This document shows, piece after piece, positions 5,448 to 5,563 of a stretch of 5,563 nt of DNA (within the stretch, counting starts at the first letter, position 1; each line of letters begins with the position of its first letter). Origin of the DNA: Chitinophagaceae bacterium (lineage in GTDB: Bacteria; Bacteroidota; Bacteroidia; Chitinophagales; Chitinophagaceae); assembly GCA_947447815.1 (NCBI GenBank), contig CANFLJ010000147.1:1-5563 (forward strand). Direction: 5' to 3'. The notes under the pieces were generated by a model that made no database searches, was not told the origin of the DNA, and saw nothing but the letters and a program-made list of their open reading frames with translations. A program made the translations under genes and the position numbers.

Positions 5448-5521
5448 AAGCTTTTACAGCTTGTGAAGGGGATACCCTTACTTAGAATGGTAATATATAT
5501 AATGATGATGCCCTAGGGCAT
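5448..5521. promoter_or_regulatory. Three short dyads in the spacer upstream of metX
   Basis: The spacer between metX and the possible plus-strand gene contains AAGCT/AGCTT (5448-5452 and 5458-5462), AAGGG/CCCTT (5466-5470 and 5475-5479), and a perfect 14-bp palindrome ATGCCCTAGGGCAT (5508-5521). They could be operator sites for a divergent control region, but each is short enough to be chance. No exact TAnnTTTG promoter for metX was found. Confidence 0.3.
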
Positions 5522-5539
5522 ACAAGTGAAGAAAATGCA

Positions 5540-5563
5540 ATGAATGTGCTGGAAGTTAGAAAA
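5540..5563 (+). CDS. Possible start of a plus-strand gene, 8 codons (ABC-transporter ATPase-like)
   Basis: An ATG at 5540 opens MNVLEVRK to the right edge of the window. This reads like the first strand of an ABC-transporter ATP-binding subunit (typically LEVRNLSKxY), but eight residues cannot prove it. A purine-rich GTGAAGAAA at 5526-5534 could serve as a weak ribosome site. The same frame is open upstream to a TAG at 5483-5485 without an earlier ATG. If real, it is divergent from metX with a spacer of about 125 bp. Confidence 0.35.

Noticed and set aside
5415..5563. SAM riboswitch in front of metX
   Set aside because: Looked for SAM-I and SAM-II core patterns on the minus strand and found none; only short dyads are present.

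Overview
The window looks like a chromosomal stretch of a Bacteroidota bacterium, most likely in or near the Chitinophagaceae (family placement is inference). Signs are A-rich translation starts with little or no Shine-Dalgarno sequence, promoter matches to the Bacteroidota pattern (TTG, about 20 nt, TAnnTTTG), a signal peptide ending in Ala-Gln, and a topoisomerase IV subunit B N-terminus of the Bacteroidota type. Intergenic DNA is long, AT-rich and full of short degenerate tandem repeats.

Layout from left to right: the first 34 codons of parE on the minus strand (103 to the left edge); about 1.29 kb without a credible gene (104-1391), holding repeat arrays and a folded element at 896-1039; pdhB on the plus strand (1392-2378) with a good promoter just upstream; a repeat-filled 3' region (2379-2587) and a bidirectional terminator (2611-2643); a small secreted protein of unknown function on the minus strand (2645-3109); dapD on the minus strand (3278-4090); another repeat array (4114-4263); metX on the minus strand (4377-5414, TTG start); and, at the right edge, eight codons that may open a divergent plus-strand gene.

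The recognisable genes are housekeeping. PdhB makes acetyl-CoA. DapD and MetX both act in aspartate-family amino-acid synthesis (diaminopimelate/lysine and methionine), and MetX probably consumes acetyl-CoA. ParE decatenates chromosomes. Apart from dapD and metX lying on the same strand there is no sign of one operon; each gene has its own long spacer.

The unusual content is in the spacers. Three of them carry the same ordered pair of degenerate repeats (GGCA words, then ACGC words) on the same strand whatever the direction of the neighbouring genes. Further word families (TTTGATAA, TTDGCTNA, ATTAAAAA, AGTAAAA) sit beside them, and the blocks are joined by a recurring AATAC linker. Two larger tandem repeats (about 83 bp and 57 bp) and a 144-bp element closed by 14-bp inverted ends complete the set. 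The predicted dapD promoter takes its -33 TTG from inside one array. I see no defence system, CRISPR array, transposase, tRNA or rRNA.
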